Part shown: in pieces, positions 42,961 to 54,553 of the stretch
How the letters are laid out: every line of letters starts with the position of its first letter
How positions within the stretch are numbered: the stretch's first letter is position 1
Source: Bacteroidota bacterium
GTDB taxonomy: Bacteria > Bacteroidota > Bacteroidia > Chitinophagales > Saprospiraceae
Length of the DNA stretch: 54,553 nucleotides
NCBI GenBank assembly: GCA_029781865.1
Contig: JAKOVW010000027.1
Span: forward strand, 1-54,553
Direction: 5' to 3'
Translations under genes and position numbers: made by a program
The notes under the pieces: generated by a model
What the model was told of the DNA's origin: nothing
The model's database searches: none
Seen by the model: only the letters and a program-made list of their open reading frames with translations

Positions 42961-44052
42961 CTATTTCTTTTCAATTAAAATTTTATGCATAGCCTCATAC
43001 CATTCTTTAAAGTCTGTTCTCTTTTTTAATATGGTTTCAGCATATTCCTGTAAGGTTATTTTTTCTTCCGGATCATTTTTAATAATGGATTGAATTAAGC
43101 CTGATGCCAATTGTGCAGGACCGAAAGCCTTGTCGGAAAAATAGTGATGCTCTATTCTGGCATGATGTAAAATGGAAATCGCTTCTGCCGGGCTAAGTGC
43201 AGACTTAGTCGCTTTTATTTTTTGTTTGCCATCTACGCTGGTTCCACTTCTCAATTCGCGGAACATGATGACTAATTTTTCAGTTAGATTTTCTTTCAGT
43301 TTTTCAAGATTGATTTGCATCAATTGTTCCATTTGGCTTACGCGCTGATGTACTATGCGCACTTCATCTTCCAGTCGTTCCGGTAATGGCATCACAACCG
43401 TGTTAAATCTTCGCTGCAAAGCGGATGACATGGGATGAATGCCTTTGTCCTGATCGTTTGCAGTGGCGATAACATTAAATCCTTGTACACCTTGCAGTTC
43501 GTCATTGAGTTCAGAGATGGGCAAAGTTTTTTCGGAGAGTATCGTGATCAGGGCATCCTGAACTTCTGTGGGTATTCTGGTCAATTCCTCAATGCGAACC
43601 AGTTTACCGTTGCTCATTGCCTTCATCACAGGACTTGGCACCATCGCATCTTTGCTGGGACCTTTGGCGATGAGTTGTGCATAATTCCATCCATAACGCA
43701 GGGCATCTTCGCTGGTTCCGGAAGTGCCTTGAACCAGTAAAGTCGAATCACCGCTGATTGCGGCTGCAAGATGTTCAGACATCCAGGTTTTTGCAGTTCC
43801 CGGAATTCCAATAAGTAACAAAGCCCGGTCCGATAGCAATGTGGCAATGGCAATTTCCACTATTTTTTTATCACCGATATATTTTGGAGTAATCAGGGTA
43901 CCATCTTCTAATTTATCGCCCATGATGTATTTCATCACGCTCCATGGGGACAGTTGCCAGCTTGCCGGTTTATCCCGTTTATCAAATTTTTTTAATGCTT
44001 CGAGTTCCGACGAATAGGCAGATTCAGCATGTGGTCTTAAAATGGAATTCAC
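42961..44052 (-). CDS. MoxR-type AAA+ ATPase
   Basis: This 363-residue protein has a Walker A motif GIPGTAKT (residues 82-89), a Walker B-type LVRIEEL (151-157), sensor 1 IATAND (about 195-200) and an arginine-finger region SSALQRRFN (209-217). It belongs to the MoxR branch of AAA+ proteins, which usually act with VWA-domain partners as chaperones or activators. The start is GTG at 44052. The gene lies between a lipoprotein gene (upstream) and the DUF5682 gene (downstream, 255 bases away through a repeat). No VWA gene is visible nearby. Confidence 0.92.
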   Translation of the reverse strand: MNSILRPHAESAYSSELEALKKFDKRDKPASWQLSPWSVMKYIMGDKLEDGTLITPKYIGDKKIVEIAIATLLSDRALLLIGIPGTAKTWMSEHLAAAISGDSTLLVQGTSGTSEDALRYGWNYAQLIAKGPSKDAMVPSPVMKAMSNGKLVRIEELTRIPTEVQDALITILSEKTLPISELNDELQGVQGFNVIATANDQDKGIHPMSSALQRRFNTVVMPLPERLEDEVRIVHQRVSQMEQLMQINLEKLKENLTEKLVIMFRELRSGTSVDGKQKIKATKSALSPAEAISILHHARIEHHYFSDKAFGPAQLASGLIQSIIKNDPEEKITLQEYAETILKKRTDFKEWYEAMHKILIEKK

Positions 44053-44267
44053 AATGTAAATTTATATCTTAAAATTTCAACGATCCAGGAAAACTATTCA
44101 AAGCGTATTCTTCTGAAGTTTATTCTGCTTAAATGCAAAGACACAACGGTGGTATGTAAAGTGCACTATACGCAAATCTTTATGATGCAATCTTTGCACA
44201 GACTTTTCATTTTTGATTATTACTATTAAACTCCGGAAATAACACTTGACGTATATGTCGAATTTGC

Positions 44268-45560
44268 TTATTTACAATCAGATGTTGAAGTCACATCCGA
44301 ATGCGGTGTTAATTTAAACTCCATTTTTTTCCATTCTGCCTGCACTGTTTCCCAGTTCCCTTTAAAGTCATCCAGTTGGATGGGAAATTTTTGGCGGGTA
44401 AATGCAAGTTCTTCGGTTTTTGCGGAGCAACATTGACCTTTTTGATTGATTGTAAAGGATGCGAAATTTAATAATTTATCCCAGATGATTTCAAATCCGT
44501 TTTTTGTCGGAAACACGGATATGGCTTGTTCATAATTTGCCGTTTTGGTCATTTTTGCCCAAAGTACATTTCCATCCGGAGCCATTTGCATAAATGAAAT
44601 GCCTCCATTTTTTGCATAACCATCTGCAACGAGGATTAAATTGCCGGTAGCATCAAAGCATCCTGATTTAAAGTTTAATTCAGGAGTACAATCATAGACA
44701 TAACTCCAGAATACCTTTCCTTCTTTATCCGTTTTTGTGATGAATGGATGTTGCTTTCTGGGTTTCAGTAAATCGATCTTTCCAATGAAATACAAATTGC
44801 CGGATTTGTCTTCCAATACTTTTGAGAAAACACATTCATCCACCAGTTCATTGTCGAGATGGAACTTTCTGGACCACATGATTTCTCCACTTTGATCGAT
44901 TTTATGGAATGAATTCATCCAGTATTTTTTACGTGTAGAACCATCTATGTATGCACCTTTTTGTTTATAGCTGATCAGGAAGTGACCATCTTTGGTTGCA
45001 ATAATATCCTGCATGATTTCTATGGAAGACATGTCCTTAGACCATTTGCAGTTACCATCTTTGTCAAATAAATGAACCGTACCGTGATACGCTTCAGAAG
45101 CCGGATCCTTGGTAACCATAAAAATGTCACCGGCCGGATTCATAGCCATATCGCCCGGATCAAAGGTTCTGTACTTTTCGGATTGAACACCCCAGATTGC
45201 TGCACCTTTGTCATTGGTCCGGATCAGTAATTTATTTTTTGATTCACCATAAAAACCGCCAATCACCAAATCATTCTCAAATGGAATGATCTTTTCGAAT
45301 CTGGACGGAACGTTTTGATAATTCATAGAATACGCCTGATTGGATTTTCCGAAATCAGGACTCATCACCAGGAAAGCATCTTTGATCCCATTTCCAGCTT
45401 TTTCGGAAGTGTAAACTGATGTTTCACCGCATATGATGGTTTGGCCTTTTACTTCGATACCATCGCAGGTAATTCCTTTATTGTTGTAATGACTTGCTTT
45501 TTGATCTGAAGCAATATTGCTGCAAGCAAAAAAGAGGAAGATCAGAAATATTGGTTTCAT
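44268..45560 (-). CDS. Lipoprotein with beta-propeller-like repeats, unknown function
   Basis: This 430-residue protein has a lipoprotein signal (IFLIFLFFACSN, Cys near residue 13). Repeats such as LFDKDGNCKWSKDM, KIDQSGEIMWSRKF, KTDKEGKVFWSYVY and QMAPDGNVLWAKM are 40-60 residues apart. The 'D.dG.v.W' pattern is that of PQQ-like or SBBP-type propeller blades on the cell surface. No catalytic residues are seen. It sits inside the DUF5691-MoxR-DUF5682 locus on the same strand but has its own promoter, so a role in that system is uncertain. Confidence 0.7.
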   Translation of the reverse strand: MKPIFLIFLFFACSNIASDQKASHYNNKGITCDGIEVKGQTIICGETSVYTSEKAGNGIKDAFLVMSPDFGKSNQAYSMNYQNVPSRFEKIIPFENDLVIGGFYGESKNKLLIRTNDKGAAIWGVQSEKYRTFDPGDMAMNPAGDIFMVTKDPASEAYHGTVHLFDKDGNCKWSKDMSSIEIMQDIIATKDGHFLISYKQKGAYIDGSTRKKYWMNSFHKIDQSGEIMWSRKFHLDNELVDECVFSKVLEDKSGNLYFIGKIDLLKPRKQHPFITKTDKEGKVFWSYVYDCTPELNFKSGCFDATGNLILVADGYAKNGGISFMQMAPDGNVLWAKMTKTANYEQAISVFPTKNGFEIIWDKLLNFASFTINQKGQCCSAKTEELAFTRQKFPIQLDDFKGNWETVQAEWKKMEFKLTPHSDVTSTSDCK

Positions 45561-45647
45561 ATGATAGTTTAATAATTATTTGTTAATGAGTAAAGGAAGG
45601 TAGTGTGCATGGATTCAACTCACATTGCCGAATGGCGTATTAAACGA

Positions 45648-45675
45648 CAAAGTTAATAATTAAATTAGTGTGCAA
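45648..45675 (-). promoter_or_regulatory. Promoter of the propeller lipoprotein gene
   Basis: On the minus strand TTG (45673-45675), 17 bases, then TAACTTTG (45648-45655) fits the consensus. It lies about 88 bases above the ATG at 45560. Confidence 0.5.
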
Positions 45676-45750
45676 CACTGCAATATACCGATTATAGAAA
45701 ATCCAAAATATCCTGGCTAATTCGCAATTAGTGTCTTCCCTAAAAATAGT

Positions 45751-45831
45751 TCATCTGTGCAATCCCTGAAAACTGTACCACCCTCAAATCAAAAAAATCT
45801 GCGCAATCCCTGAAATCCGTTTAATCTGTGT
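45751..45831. repeat. Weak CTGCGCAATCC-type repeat
   Basis: Variants of CTG(C/T)GCAATCCCTGAAA occur two to three times with TCTGTG relatives, directly past the stop of the DUF5691-like gene. It is a looser relative of the repeat at 42869-42960. Confidence 0.55.
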
Positions 45832-48782
<2,951 letters not shown>

Positions 48783-48787
48783 TCGAT

Positions 48788-49027
48788 ATGCAGGTATACA
48801 TTCTGACTCCCGAAAAGACCTTATACGAAGGAGAAGCCAGGGCAGTAAAAGTGCCGGGTTTAATGGGCCAGTTTGAGATTCTCGACAGGCACGCACCCAT
48901 TGTTTCTGCTTTGTCCAAAGGGACGGTTCAGCTTACAGATAAGAAAGGAGAAAAGCATCAATTTGATATTTCCAAAGGATTTGTGGAAGTGATGACCAAT
49001 GAAGTCAATGTGCTGGTCACGCAATAA
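48788..49027 (+). CDS. atpC: F1F0 ATP synthase subunit epsilon (short form)
   Basis: This 79-residue protein covers only the N-terminal beta-sandwich of subunit epsilon (VYILTPEKTLYEGEARAVKVPGLMG; FEILDRHAPIVSALSKG). The C-terminal inhibitory helices are absent, as is usual in this phylum, so ATPase inhibition by epsilon is unlikely. It is the last gene of the atpDC operon, with a terminator 31 bases on. Confidence 0.95.
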   Translation: MQVYILTPEKTLYEGEARAVKVPGLMGQFEILDRHAPIVSALSKGTVQLTDKKGEKHQFDISKGFVEVMTNEVNVLVTQ

Positions 49028-49058
49028 AATATAGTCATTCCAAAAATTGATTAAATGG

Positions 49059-49084
49059 GCCTCTGCGGAAGTAGGGGCTTTTTT
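49059..49084 (+). terminator. Terminator of the atpDC operon
   Basis: GCCTCTGC (49059-49066) pairs with GTAGGGGC (49071-49078) through an 8-bp stem including two G-T pairs, loop GGAA, then six T. Confidence 0.85.
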
Positions 49085-49365
49085 ATTGATATAAACACCG
49101 GGAGTAAAGATAATTTCTAATTATGCGATGGTCGATTTACTTCCATTGCAGATTTAGCACGGATTGCTTTTTATTCAACTTTCAGTGAACTCAAGTACAT
49201 TAGATTATACGATCTGATTTTAAAAACGCAATTCTGCAAAGTGTACATTTATTTTTTAAACAGGTTTTCATTTGATTTAAATGCAATAAAATTAAAATGC
49301 TGAAATATGGAGATTTCTTTTTTTTAATCTATTAGTTATGGCTATCGAGTGAAAAGAAATCAAAC
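49085..49365. other. Intergenic stretch between atpC and the M2 peptidase gene
   Basis: The gap of 385 bases between atpC and the peptidase gene holds the atpDC terminator at its left end and a promoter at its right end. The AT-rich middle shows no coding sequence, repeat or RNA gene that I can recognise. Confidence 0.55.
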
Positions 49366-49392
49366 TTTGCACGGGAAAATTATTTACTTTTG
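49366..49392 (+). promoter_or_regulatory. Putative promoter of the M2 peptidase gene
   Basis: TTTG (49366-49369) and TACTTTTG (49385-49392) match the Bacteroidota boxes, although the 15-base spacer is shorter than usual. ATG 49413 follows 20 bases later. Confidence 0.5.
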
Positions 49393-49412
49393 ATAAAGAC
49401 ATAAATTAAACC

Positions 49413-51233
49413 ATGAACTATTTTCATCTGCTATTATTTATTCCAGTATGTATTGCCATTTCCTGCAATCAAGTTAAACCTGAAACAAAGTCTGCTTCTA
49501 TTAAAACAGAAGCTCAGCAATTTCTGGATCATTACAATCAGGAATATCAAAAACGATATACTCATTCGCAGATTGCAGATTGGAAATCTCAGACACATAT
49601 TGTGGAAGGAGATACCGTGAATGCAACTGCATTGAAACTGGCTAATGAGGCTTTGGCAAAATTCACAGGAAGTGAAGAAGCCATACATGCTTGTAAAAAA
49701 TTCATGGCAGCCAGGGACTCCCTTACGGATTTACAATACATGCAATTCCAGGCCATTCTTTATCTGGCAGGAGATAAACCGGCTGTAGTAGCAGATGTAG
49801 TTAAGGATCGAATTGCTGCAGAAGCTGTGCAAACAGAAAAATTGTATGGTTATAAATTCAAGCTAAATGATAAAGAAGTCGATCCTAATCAAATCGATTC
49901 TATTTTAAAATCGGATAACCGGTTAAATGAACGACTCGCTGCATGGACCGCCAGTAAGGAAATAGGGCGCGTGCTTAAACCCGGATTATGCGTGCTCAGA
50001 GATTTGAGAAATCGCACCGTTCAGGCTTTGGGCTATGATGATTTTTTTAGTTACCAGGTTTCTGAGTACGGTATGTCTGTTGATGAACTCATGAATGAAT
50101 GTAAAAAAATGATGGCGGATGTATGGCCACTCTATCGCGAGTTGCATACGTATGCCAGATATGAACTGGCCAAAAAATACCAGGAAAAAAATGTTCCAGA
50201 CCTGATTCCTGCACATTGGTTGCCGAATAAATGGGGTCAGGATTGGTCTGCCCTGGTTAAGGTAGATGGATATGACCTCGATCAGATTATCAAAGAAAAA
50301 GGAGACAAATGGTGCGTTGAGCAGGCAGAGCGATTTTACGTAAGTCTGGGCTTTGATACTTTACCGGAATCATTTTATCAGAAATCAGATTTGTATCAAC
50401 TTCCTTCCGGAACTGCGTACAAAAAAAATACACATGCATCTGCATGGCATATGGATTTTAATCAGGATGTCCGCTCCTTAATGAGCATCGTGCCGAATGC
50501 GGAATGGTATGAAACCACACATCATGAATTAGGGCATATTTATTATTACCTCGAATATTCCAAACCTGAAGTGCCCATTGTATTGCGCAAAGGAGCAAAC
50601 CGTGCTTTTCACGAAGCAATTGGTAGTATGATGGGACTAGCTGCTATGCAAAAGCCATTTTTGGAACATCTCGGATTGATTGATACGAAAGTGAAGACGG
50701 ATCACATCCGGATGTTGCTTAAAGAAGCATTGAATTATATTGTATTCATTCCCTTTAGTGCCGGAACCATGACTTACTTCGAACACGATTTTTATCACAA
50801 CAACATACCGGCCGAAGAACTGAATAAAGACTGGTGGAACTATGTTCAAAAATTCCAGGGTATTGCTCCTCCGGAAAAGCGGGACGAATCAAGCTGTGAT
50901 GCCGCAACAAAAACGCATATCAATGACGATCCTGCCCAGTATTATGATTATGCATTATCCTATGTCTTATTATTTCAACTACATGATCATATTGCAAGAG
51001 AAATTTTAAAGCAAGAACCGCAGTCAACAAATTATTTTGGCAACAAAGAAATTGGCACCTTTCTGCATCAATTGCTGTCTAAAGGTGCTACAACGGACTG
51101 GAGAAAATTATTGAAAGAAAACACGGGCGATGACCTCAATGCCAGGGCAATGCTTCACTACTTTGAGCCATTAATGAGCTATCTGAAGAAAGTAAACAAG
51201 GGAAGAAAATACACTTTGGCCGAAAGTTTGTAG
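49413..51233 (+). CDS. M2 family (ACE-like) peptidyl-dipeptidase lipoprotein
   Basis: This 606-residue protein has a lipoprotein signal (FIPVCIAISC, Cys about residue 19). The M2 zinc motif is THHELGHIYYY (HExxH near residue 370), with a third ligand in FHEAIGSMMG (about residue 400), and NEPs-like helical sequence before it. Bacterial M2 enzymes remove C-terminal dipeptides, like human angiotensin-converting enzyme. All zinc ligands are present, so it should be active, facing the periplasm or surface. The transglycosylase gene follows 38 bases later. Confidence 0.95.
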   Translation: MNYFHLLLFIPVCIAISCNQVKPETKSASIKTEAQQFLDHYNQEYQKRYTHSQIADWKSQTHIVEGDTVNATALKLANEALAKFTGSEEAIHACKKFMAARDSLTDLQYMQFQAILYLAGDKPAVVADVVKDRIAAEAVQTEKLYGYKFKLNDKEVDPNQIDSILKSDNRLNERLAAWTASKEIGRVLKPGLCVLRDLRNRTVQALGYDDFFSYQVSEYGMSVDELMNECKKMMADVWPLYRELHTYARYELAKKYQEKNVPDLIPAHWLPNKWGQDWSALVKVDGYDLDQIIKEKGDKWCVEQAERFYVSLGFDTLPESFYQKSDLYQLPSGTAYKKNTHASAWHMDFNQDVRSLMSIVPNAEWYETTHHELGHIYYYLEYSKPEVPIVLRKGANRAFHEAIGSMMGLAAMQKPFLEHLGLIDTKVKTDHIRMLLKEALNYIVFIPFSAGTMTYFEHDFYHNNIPAEELNKDWWNYVQKFQGIAPPEKRDESSCDAATKTHINDDPAQYYDYALSYVLLFQLHDHIAREILKQEPQSTNYFGNKEIGTFLHQLLSKGATTDWRKLLKENTGDDLNARAMLHYFEPLMSYLKKVNKGRKYTLAESL

Positions 51234-51271
51234 GAAAATTACTATATTTGTTAGGATTCCGTTTGAATAGT

Positions 51272-52186
51272 ATGCTAAAATCAGGTTCATATAATGTATT
51301 GTTGTTATCTGTTTCAATACTATTGCTTGCTATTGGGATTTTTGTAATTAATTCTGCAGGCAAACAAGCATTCAACAATCGCTATGATCCTCTGCCACAA
51401 ACCATACATGCCATTACCCTGGCAGATAAGTATGATTTCGCTGGTGAAGAAATACCCATTCAAAATCCGGATGTACGCGAGCGTCTGGAGCGGGAAATGC
51501 TGGTCAATACCTATCATCACAGCAATACCATTTTAAATTTGAAATTGGGAATGCGGTACTTTCCCGTATTCGAAAAAATATTTGCAGAGCAGGGCATTCC
51601 TGATGATATGAAATATCTGGCAGTTGCAGAAAGTTCATTGCGGAATGTATCTTCCCCGGCCAATGCAAAAGGAATCTGGCAATTTAAAGACGAGACGGCC
51701 CGGGATTATGATCTCGAAGTAAGTAACTATGTTGATGAAAGAAACAACCTGGAGAAATCTACTCTTGCAGCTTGTCAATATTTAAAGAAACAAAAGGAAT
51801 TGTTTGGTTCCTGGGCACTGGCTGCAGCCGCTTATAATATGGGACCAGCCGGATTGCAAAAAGCAATGACTGATCAAAAGGAAAGTAACTATTACGATCT
51901 GAATGTAAGCGATGAAACCAACCGGTATGTATTCAGAATTGTAGCCATAAAAGAAATCATGAAGAATCCGGAGAAGTTTGGTTTCTATATTGGCAAAAAT
52001 GAAATGTATCCTCCGATGACCGGATTCAAAACAATTGAAATCGATAGTACGATTAATAATCTCGCAGATTTTGCCCATCAGCAAAATATGACTTACCGGC
52101 AATTAAAAGTATATAATCCGTGGATGATTAAAACTGAGTTGCCGAATCCAAAGCATAGAATCTATAATATCAAAGTGGTCCAATAA
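51272..52186 (+). CDS. Lytic transglycosylase (SLT domain, MltD-like)
   Basis: This 304-residue protein has an N-terminal membrane segment (about residues 8-28). The SLT fold includes the catalytic Glu in YLAVAESSLRN (about residue 119), SPANAKGIWQFKDETARDY, and LAAAAYNMGPAGLQKA. A C-terminal LysM-like element (NLADFAHQQNMTYRQLKVYNP) is near residue 265. It should cleave the glycan chain of peptidoglycan with an anhydro product. ATG 51272 is preferred to TTG 51248 since it puts the membrane segment near the N terminus. Confidence 0.92.
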   Translation: MLKSGSYNVLLLSVSILLLAIGIFVINSAGKQAFNNRYDPLPQTIHAITLADKYDFAGEEIPIQNPDVRERLEREMLVNTYHHSNTILNLKLGMRYFPVFEKIFAEQGIPDDMKYLAVAESSLRNVSSPANAKGIWQFKDETARDYDLEVSNYVDERNNLEKSTLAACQYLKKQKELFGSWALAAAAYNMGPAGLQKAMTDQKESNYYDLNVSDETNRYVFRIVAIKEIMKNPEKFGFYIGKNEMYPPMTGFKTIEIDSTINNLADFAHQQNMTYRQLKVYNPWMIKTELPNPKHRIYNIKVVQ

Positions 52187-52358
52187 ACAGACCATTCCGG
52201 TTTACAATCAGTACTTAAAGTCTGTTGACCTATTTCTCGGTGATATAACCCTGCATGCATTGTTGATTGTATTCTCAATAATTTATACATTAAAGTTTTG
52301 ATTCATTTATAATCTGTTCCTCGGATAATAAACACCTCAGTTCAAGGCAGTATTTTAT

Positions 52359-52366
52359 TACTTTTG
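52359..52366 (+). promoter_or_regulatory. -7 element of the GH3-family gene
   Basis: TACTTTTG matches TANNTTTG and lies 23 bases above ATG 52390; no clear -33 TTTG. Confidence 0.5.
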
Positions 52367-52389
52367 CCATAAGACCCATTTGGAAAGGA

Positions 52390-53907
52390 ATGAATCATTT
52401 ATTCAATGTTTTGTGGAGTCAGTACCTCAAGCTTCATAGAAGCGAGATGAACTATTTCATTCAACATCCGATCGAAAGTCAGGCCAAAGAATTAAAGAAA
52501 ATCCTGCGCTCGGCAACGGATACGGAGTGGGGAAGGCGATATGGATTTGAGCGGTACAAAAAAACCATGGATTGGAAGCAGTTGCTTCCCATTCAGGATT
52601 ATGACTCCATTAAATCGGATATACTCCGGATGATGAAAGGCGAGCGCGATGTATTATGGCCGGGTAGAGTCAAATACTATGCTAAGTCTTCCGGAACCAC
52701 CAGTGATAAGAGCAAGTATATACCGGTAACTGAAATCAATCACAGGAACTGTCATACGAAAGGGGGATGGAGATTGCTCACTGCCATTTATGACAATGTA
52801 AAAGATCCCAAGATAGTCGAAGGGAAAAGCATTTTGCTTGCAGGAAGTCTTGCATCCGATCTGAAGGAATTTCCGGGTAGTGTTGTTGGTGATGTTTCAG
52901 CAGTAATTTATCAAAGGACGCATCCGATTGCCGTCAATCGCATGTTTCCGGACAAAGACATTGCACTGCTGCCTGATTTTGAAAAAAAATTGGATCTCAT
53001 TGCATCGGAGGGTATTAAAGCAGATATCCGAATGGTGGCTGGGACTCCGACCTGGGCTGTTGTGCTTTTCAAGAAAGTGCTGGAGTATACCGGGAAACAA
53101 AATATACTGGAGGTTTGGCCAAAGATGCAGGCATTCGTGCATGGTGCAGTCAGCTTCGTTCCTTACAGACAACCATTTCGCGAATTTTTTCCAACAGATG
53201 ATTTCAGTTATATCGAAACATACAATGCATCTGAGGGATACTTTGCCGTTCAGAATGATATTGCAAAAAGTGATATGCTATTGTTACTTGACAATGGTGT
53301 TTTTTATGAGTTCATTCCAATGGAAGATTGGGACAAAGAAAATCCGGAGACTTTATTTTTGGAGGAAGTCGAACTCTATAAAAACTATGCAATGGTCATT
53401 ACCACCAATTCGGGTTTGTTCCGGTATCGGATTGGAGATACAGTTCGCTTCACTTCATTGTTTCCATTTAAGATTGTAATTACGGGCCGCACAAAACAAT
53501 TTATCAATGTGTTTGGAGAAGAAGTTATGGTATCCAATACCGATGCGGCTCTGTCTGAAACCTGCAAACAATTTAATGTAAAAGTAGTCGACTACACCGT
53601 GGCCCCTGTTTTTTTAACCGCTTCCGGAAAAGGCGGACATGAATGGATGATAGAGTTTGAAAAAAGTCCGGAAAATCCGGATGCATTTGCCAAACAACTC
53701 GACGACAATCTCAAAAAAGTAAATTCGGATTACGAAGCCAAGCGTTACAATGATCTGGCACTGGAGCCTTTGAAATTAAATGTAGCAAAGCCAGGCACCT
53801 TTTTCAATTGGATGAAATTTAAAAATAAAATTGGAGCGCAACAAAAAGTGCCGAGATTGGCCAATCACCGTGAATATCTCGACGAATTGAAAACATTCAA
53901 TACCTGA
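52390..53907 (+). CDS. GH3 auxin-responsive promoter family protein
   Basis: This 505-residue protein belongs to the GH3 branch of adenylate-forming enzymes. An ATP motif YYAKSSGTTSDKSKYIPVT lies near residue 95, the ETYNASEGYFAVQ motif near residue 277 and FRYRIGDTVRF near residue 340. Plant GH3 enzymes join amino acids to auxin or jasmonate; bacterial members are widespread in Bacteroidota and their substrates are unknown. The motifs are complete, so acyl adenylation is likely. There is no signal peptide. Confidence 0.94.
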   Translation: MNHLFNVLWSQYLKLHRSEMNYFIQHPIESQAKELKKILRSATDTEWGRRYGFERYKKTMDWKQLLPIQDYDSIKSDILRMMKGERDVLWPGRVKYYAKSSGTTSDKSKYIPVTEINHRNCHTKGGWRLLTAIYDNVKDPKIVEGKSILLAGSLASDLKEFPGSVVGDVSAVIYQRTHPIAVNRMFPDKDIALLPDFEKKLDLIASEGIKADIRMVAGTPTWAVVLFKKVLEYTGKQNILEVWPKMQAFVHGAVSFVPYRQPFREFFPTDDFSYIETYNASEGYFAVQNDIAKSDMLLLLDNGVFYEFIPMEDWDKENPETLFLEEVELYKNYAMVITTNSGLFRYRIGDTVRFTSLFPFKIVITGRTKQFINVFGEEVMVSNTDAALSETCKQFNVKVVDYTVAPVFLTASGKGGHEWMIEFEKSPENPDAFAKQLDDNLKKVNSDYEAKRYNDLALEPLKLNVAKPGTFFNWMKFKNKIGAQQKVPRLANHREYLDELKTFNT

Positions 53908-54553
53908 TACGTTCATTTTTGAATTATTTTCAGTTAACTTCCGGGAGCTTAAGTGTCAGGCATGATGGGAAACAAATTCCAAAGCAAATAATCTGAACGC
54001 AATAAATAAGTACTGCAAATTGAAGAGGGTTCAACACTTGTGTAGTAATACTCCGAGTTTATCAGAATGCGATTCAATAAAGCATTTGCAATTTGGAATG
54101 AAACGTAAATGCAGGGGAATCGACTTTAATACGATAGAGAAAAATCGCAGCAGAATCCAATCCGGATTATGGATATCATATAATTGAATTGGGTACATCT
54201 TTGATCCTTGTCGAATCAATTATTTTACAGCATTTTTTACATTAGTGAAAAATATTTTTGATAAATAATTTGGAAATATGGTTTTTTTTTAACAGATTCT
54301 GTAGAGAAATCAATGCCACTATTGTGATTTGAGCTCCCTAATTAGCGCGGGCATGATTTCATGAATATCCCATTGCATATCTGCAATCAGGTTGATTTAA
54401 GTTTTACTGTTAACCATCTTCATACGGATACTTTCATTTGTGTCAGATCTTTCGGTCATTCGTCATTGAACTAACTGAAAATCAAGGTTATGTGTATTTG
54501 ACAGGTTAGGCAAGGTTAGCAAAATCAATGGAACGGTTTAGATGGGTAAACAC
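53908..54553. other. Empty 646-base stretch at the window end
   Basis: I see no supported gene, tRNA, hairpin terminator or repeat here. Small reading frames, such as one at 54031-54219, have no recognisable motif or ribosome-binding context. Confidence 0.5.

Noticed and set aside
54031-54219. Small gene of 62 codons near the window end
   Set aside because: It has no recognisable motif, no promoter box and a composition like that of the surrounding non-coding DNA.

Overview
The window looks like a chromosomal segment of a Bacteroidota bacterium, probably from the Saprospiria (Saprospiraceae-like). The evidence is type IX secretion parts (PorP/SprF with an OmpA partner) and type IX cargo of both sorting classes (a type A tail on the CotH protein, a type B gliding-associated tail on the 698-residue surface protein). 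Further support comes from DUF4293, a GldE/CorC-type protein next to LptC, a separate atpD-atpC pair, AT-rich DNA, and repeated matches to the Bacteroidota promoter consensus (TTTG, about 20 bases, TANNTTTG). The family-level placement is inference; I could not search databases. No rRNA, tRNA, CRISPR array, prophage or transposase was seen.

Layout. 1-3.2 kb: a heptamer satellite, then an OstA-like protein and an FAD oxidoreductase. 3.4-10.3 kb: DUF4293, a glycosyltransferase-like protein, the PorP/OmpA pair, DUF1573 and a haloperoxidase-fold lipoprotein whose active site looks dismantled. 10.3-24.3 kb: mostly housekeeping genes (cvpA, obgE, adk, NlpC/P60, omega-amidase, rplY, prs, a SET-domain protein, gldE-like, lptC, a T9SS surface protein, pssA, purS, rsmI). 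24.4-29.7 kb: two consecutive MBOAT O-acyltransferase plus SGNH-partner modules, probably acylating an exported glycan. 29.7-38 kb: a CotH/lamin-tail protein, a nitroreductase divergent from a DtxR/MntR regulator with an operator-like palindrome, a 242-bp tandem array, a beta-CASP nuclease, gltX and a polysaccharide deacetylase. 38.2-47.2 kb: an RsmI paralogue, scpA, a four-helix-bundle gene between AT-rich palindromes, and a same-strand locus of DUF5691-like, lipoprotein, MoxR AAA+ and DUF5682 genes. 47.2-53.9 kb: atpD-atpC, an M2 peptidase, a lytic transglycosylase and a GH3-family protein. The last 650 bases are empty.

The most unusual items are as follows. (1) A 242-bp tandem array whose unit contains a decayed copy of the 3' end of the adjacent dtxR-like gene plus a long structured hairpin. 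(2) The DUF5691/MoxR/DUF5682 locus, in which the conserved GIRHHG start of the DUF5682 protein lies upstream of any normal start codon. (3) A haloperoxidase-family protein that keeps the K-x6-RP motif but has lost both active-site histidines and the second arginine. (4) Several short-repeat families placed almost only at the 3' ends of genes.
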